NCBI GenBank assembly: GCA_910586305.1
Contig: CAJUGS010000011.1
Location: forward strand, 1 to 64,000
DNA: 64,000 nucleotides
Direction of reading: 5' to 3'
Source: an uncultured Duncaniella sp.
GTDB lineage: Bacteria; Bacteroidota; Bacteroidia; Bacteroidales; Muribaculaceae
Numbering within the stretch: the stretch's first letter is position 1; the number at the start of each line of letters is the position of its first letter. The notes under the pieces are model-generated. The model ran no database searches. It was not told the DNA's origin and saw nothing but the letters and a program-made list of their open reading frames with translations. Both the position numbers and the translations under genes were made by a program. Shown here one piece after another: positions 62,234 to 64,000 of the stretch.

Positions 62234-62260
62234 TTGTCTGATTCTCTATACAGACTTGAC

Positions 62261-62295
62261 AAGTGACACCCGTCTGACGGGTGTCACTTTTTTTT
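62261..62295 (+). terminator. Terminator after the secreted protein pair
   Basis: AAGTGACACCCGT (62261-62273) pairs perfectly with ACGGGTGTCACTT (62277-62289) around a 3-base loop CTG, followed by a T-run to 62295. Confidence 0.9.
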
Positions 62296-62362
62296 GTATG
62301 GAATATTAAAGAGTTAGGCGTGTCGCTTTGAACCCATGTGACTATGCAGTTGTTGCAATTAT

Positions 62363-64000
62363 ATGGATGCAAAGACAAGAAAAATTTCATCACTTGGACT
62401 TCTCGTCACACTTGGTATCGTTTTTGGTGACATTGGGACATCTCCGTTGTATGTCATGAAAGCAATATGCCATGCCAATCCGGCGTATTCCGCTGAATAT
62501 GTGATTGGTGCTGTGTCGCTTGTAATCTGGACTCTCACGCTCCAGACCACTGTCAAATATGTCATGATTGCGCTTCGCGCCGACAATAAGGGAGAGGGAG
62601 GTATACTGGCGCTTTATTCGCTTGTGAAAAAGCGTGGAGCGCGATGGCTTTATCTTCTTGCCGCGGTTGGGGCGAGTATGCTTGTTGCCGACGGTGTCAT
62701 TACACCGGCCATGACCGTGACAACCTCAGTAGAAGGTCTTAACGGTCTCATGGCCGATCCTCCTGTCGTTCCTGTCACACTTGCCATCATCTCTTTCATA
62801 TTTATCGCACAGTGTCAGGGCACATCGGCAATCGGAAAGCTTTTTGGCCCGGTCATGTTGATATGGTTTCTTATGTTGGGAGTGCTTGGGGTTGCCAATA
62901 TCGGCCTGTCACTGTCAATATTCAAGGCCTTTAACCCATGGTATGCCGTTAAAATTCTTGTCGACTATCCTGCGTGGTGGCTCATACTGGGAGCGGTGTT
63001 CCTGTGTACAACAGGAGCGGAAGCTCTTTACAGCGACCTGGGCCATTGTGGACGCTGGAATATCTCCGTAGCATGGATATTCGTTAAAATCATGCTGATA
63101 CTGAACTATCTCGGACAGGGTGCATGGATTCTTTCAAGACCGGACGGAGTGGCTCCGGAAGTTAATCCGTTTTATGCCATTATGCCTGACTGGTGGCTTA
63201 TTCCTGGAATCATCATGAGTACGCTGGCTTCTGTGATAGCTTCGCAGGCACTGATAAGTGGCTCGTTCACAATCTTTTCAGAGGCTGTCAACATCAGTTT
63301 CTGGCCAAGGCTGCGAATAAAATATCCTTCCACATCAAAAGGACAGCTCTATATTCCGTCAGTCAACATCTTTCTGTATCTTGGGTGTGTGGTCACGGTG
63401 CTTGTGTTTCGTAATTCGGCCAATATGGAAGGTGCCTACGGGCTTGCCATAACTGTGACAATGCTTATGACGACTCTTCTTTTGGCTGAGTGGCTGAAGC
63501 AGGGAGGTACACGTCCTTGGCTCATATGGGCCTTCTTAGCTGTCTTTATTCTTGTTGAGGGTACCTTTCTGTGTGCCAATCTGTTTAAATTTGCCCATGG
63601 GGGATGGTATACTCTGTTGATTGCAGGTATGATGTCTGTGATTGTGGTGATATGGTATAAGGCCACACGCATACGCGACAGTTATTTCAGATACGAAGAT
63701 ATACGTGATAGGATTGCAGTCATTTCTGATATAAGTGCAGACCGTGAGATTCCAAAGTATGCCTCAAACCTTGTGTATTTCAGTAATTCAGCCGGCCCCT
63801 ATGGTGTGGAAAGCAAGATTCTCTATTCTATCGTCAACAAGCAGCCCAAGCGTGCCGACCACTACTTCCTTATCCGGACAGACTTTACCGATGAGCCTGA
63901 CACTCTGGAATACTCTGTGTGCGAACTTCTGCCCGGTAAGGTTTTCAGCATAGCTATGCGTATTGGATTCCGGGTCGAACCGCGCGTGACAGTGTATTTC
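62363..64000 (+). CDS. kup: KUP family potassium uptake protein (truncated by window end)
   Basis: The reading frame opens with ATG at 62363 and is still open at 64000 (546 codons). Kup imports K+ with protons. The N-terminus has the family motif LVTLGIVFGDIGTSPLYVMK, followed by about 12 helices, with GEGGILALYSLV, DGVITPAMTVTTSVEGL and CTTGAEALYSDLGHCG (KUP signature GAEALYADxGH, with S for A). The C-terminal cytoplasmic domain is cut off. The full gene is expected to be about 640-680 codons. No clear promoter lies in the 67 bases after the terminator. Confidence 0.92.
   Translation, partial: MDAKTRKISSLGLLVTLGIVFGDIGTSPLYVMKAICHANPAYSAEYVIGAVSLVIWTLTLQTTVKYVMIALRADNKGEGGILALYSLVKKRGARWLYLLAAVGASMLVADGVITPAMTVTTSVEGLNGLMADPPVVPVTLAIISFIFIAQCQGTSAIGKLFGPVMLIWFLMLGVLGVANIGLSLSIFKAFNPWYAVKILVDYPAWWLILGAVFLCTTGAEALYSDLGHCGRWNISVAWIFVKIMLILNYLGQGAWILSRPDGVAPEVNPFYAIMPDWWLIPGIIMSTLASVIASQALISGSFTIFSEAVNISFWPRLRIKYPSTSKGQLYIPSVNIFLYLGCVVTVLVFRNSANMEGAYGLAITVTMLMTTLLLAEWLKQGGTRPWLIWAFLAVFILVEGTFLCANLFKFAHGGWYTLLIAGMMSVIVVIWYKATRIRDSYFRYEDIRDRIAVISDISADREIPKYASNLVYFSNSAGPYGVESKILYSIVNKQPKRADHYFLIRTDFTDEPDTLEYSVCELLPGKVFSIAMRIGFRVEPRVTVYF

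Noticed and set aside
1..64000. tRNA, rRNA, insertion sequences or prophage genes
   Set aside because: Reading for tRNA-like TPsiC arms, rRNA segments, transposase motifs and phage structural genes gave nothing supportable.

Overview
The window is chromosomal DNA from a gut-type member of the Bacteroidales, most likely a Muribaculaceae-like organism. The evidence is the repeated Bacteroidetes promoter pattern (TTTG, about 20 bases, TAnnTTTG), the absence of strong Shine-Dalgarno sequences, and family content typical of the order: an nqrABCDEF sodium pump, a GH57/GT4/debranching glycogen cluster, a Nudix-type AraR arabinose operon, DUF5063, class 3 fructose bisphosphatase, duplicated ExbD, and type IX secretion sorting-domain-like proteins. 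The genus is inference. No rRNA, tRNA, CRISPR array, IS element or prophage was seen.

Layout. 1-3.4 kb, plus strand: the tail of an unknown gene, then yicC, gmk, nadD, a DUF5063 gene and rpiB, tightly packed. 3.4-8.1 kb, minus strand: glycogen debranching enzyme, GT4 glycosyltransferase and a GH57 protein, preceded by a leader carrying a (TAGAG)9 repeat. 8.4-14.4 kb, minus strand: the complete nqrABCDEF operon. 15.0-18.2 kb, plus strand: exbB, two exbD genes and tonB behind a long leader. 18.5-26.0 kb, plus strand: an arabinose operon (aldose epimerase, SSS symporter, araR, araD, araA, araB). 26.1-38.0 kb: two NSS-family transporters, a YeaQ/GlsB membrane protein, a calcium-type P-ATPase, a secreted protein with a CHU_C-like C-terminus, a lytic transglycosylase, uvrA and a Crp/Fnr regulator.

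38.0-40.3 kb is a small AT-richer accessory patch with lipoproteins, a lipoprotein remnant carrying a stop codon in its signal peptide, and unassigned DNA. 40.2-42.2 kb encodes a beta-barrel-like protein, a DUF115-like protein and Bcp peroxiredoxin. 42.3-47.9 kb, minus strand, is a tripartite MacAB/TolC-like export operon with a separate ATPase and two permeases. 48-56.1 kb holds a LysE exporter, sialate O-acetylesterase, GH31 glycosidase, then coaE, a YbbR-like gene, yajC and an unusually long nusB. 56.2-60.2 kb holds fbp, an HMA-AraC fusion regulator and a metal permease with its own C-terminal HMA domain. 60.4-62.2 kb has two translationally coupled secreted proteins, and 62.4 kb to the end is a truncated kup potassium transporter.

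Most of the window is core metabolism. The observations most worth checking are the pentanucleotide repeat ahead of the glycogen cluster, the Asp-to-Asn change at the expected acid/base position of the GH57 protein, an internal tandem duplication inside NusB, the paired HMA-containing regulator and transporter with a possible internal start for a free metallochaperone, and the decaying lipoprotein at 38.9 kb.
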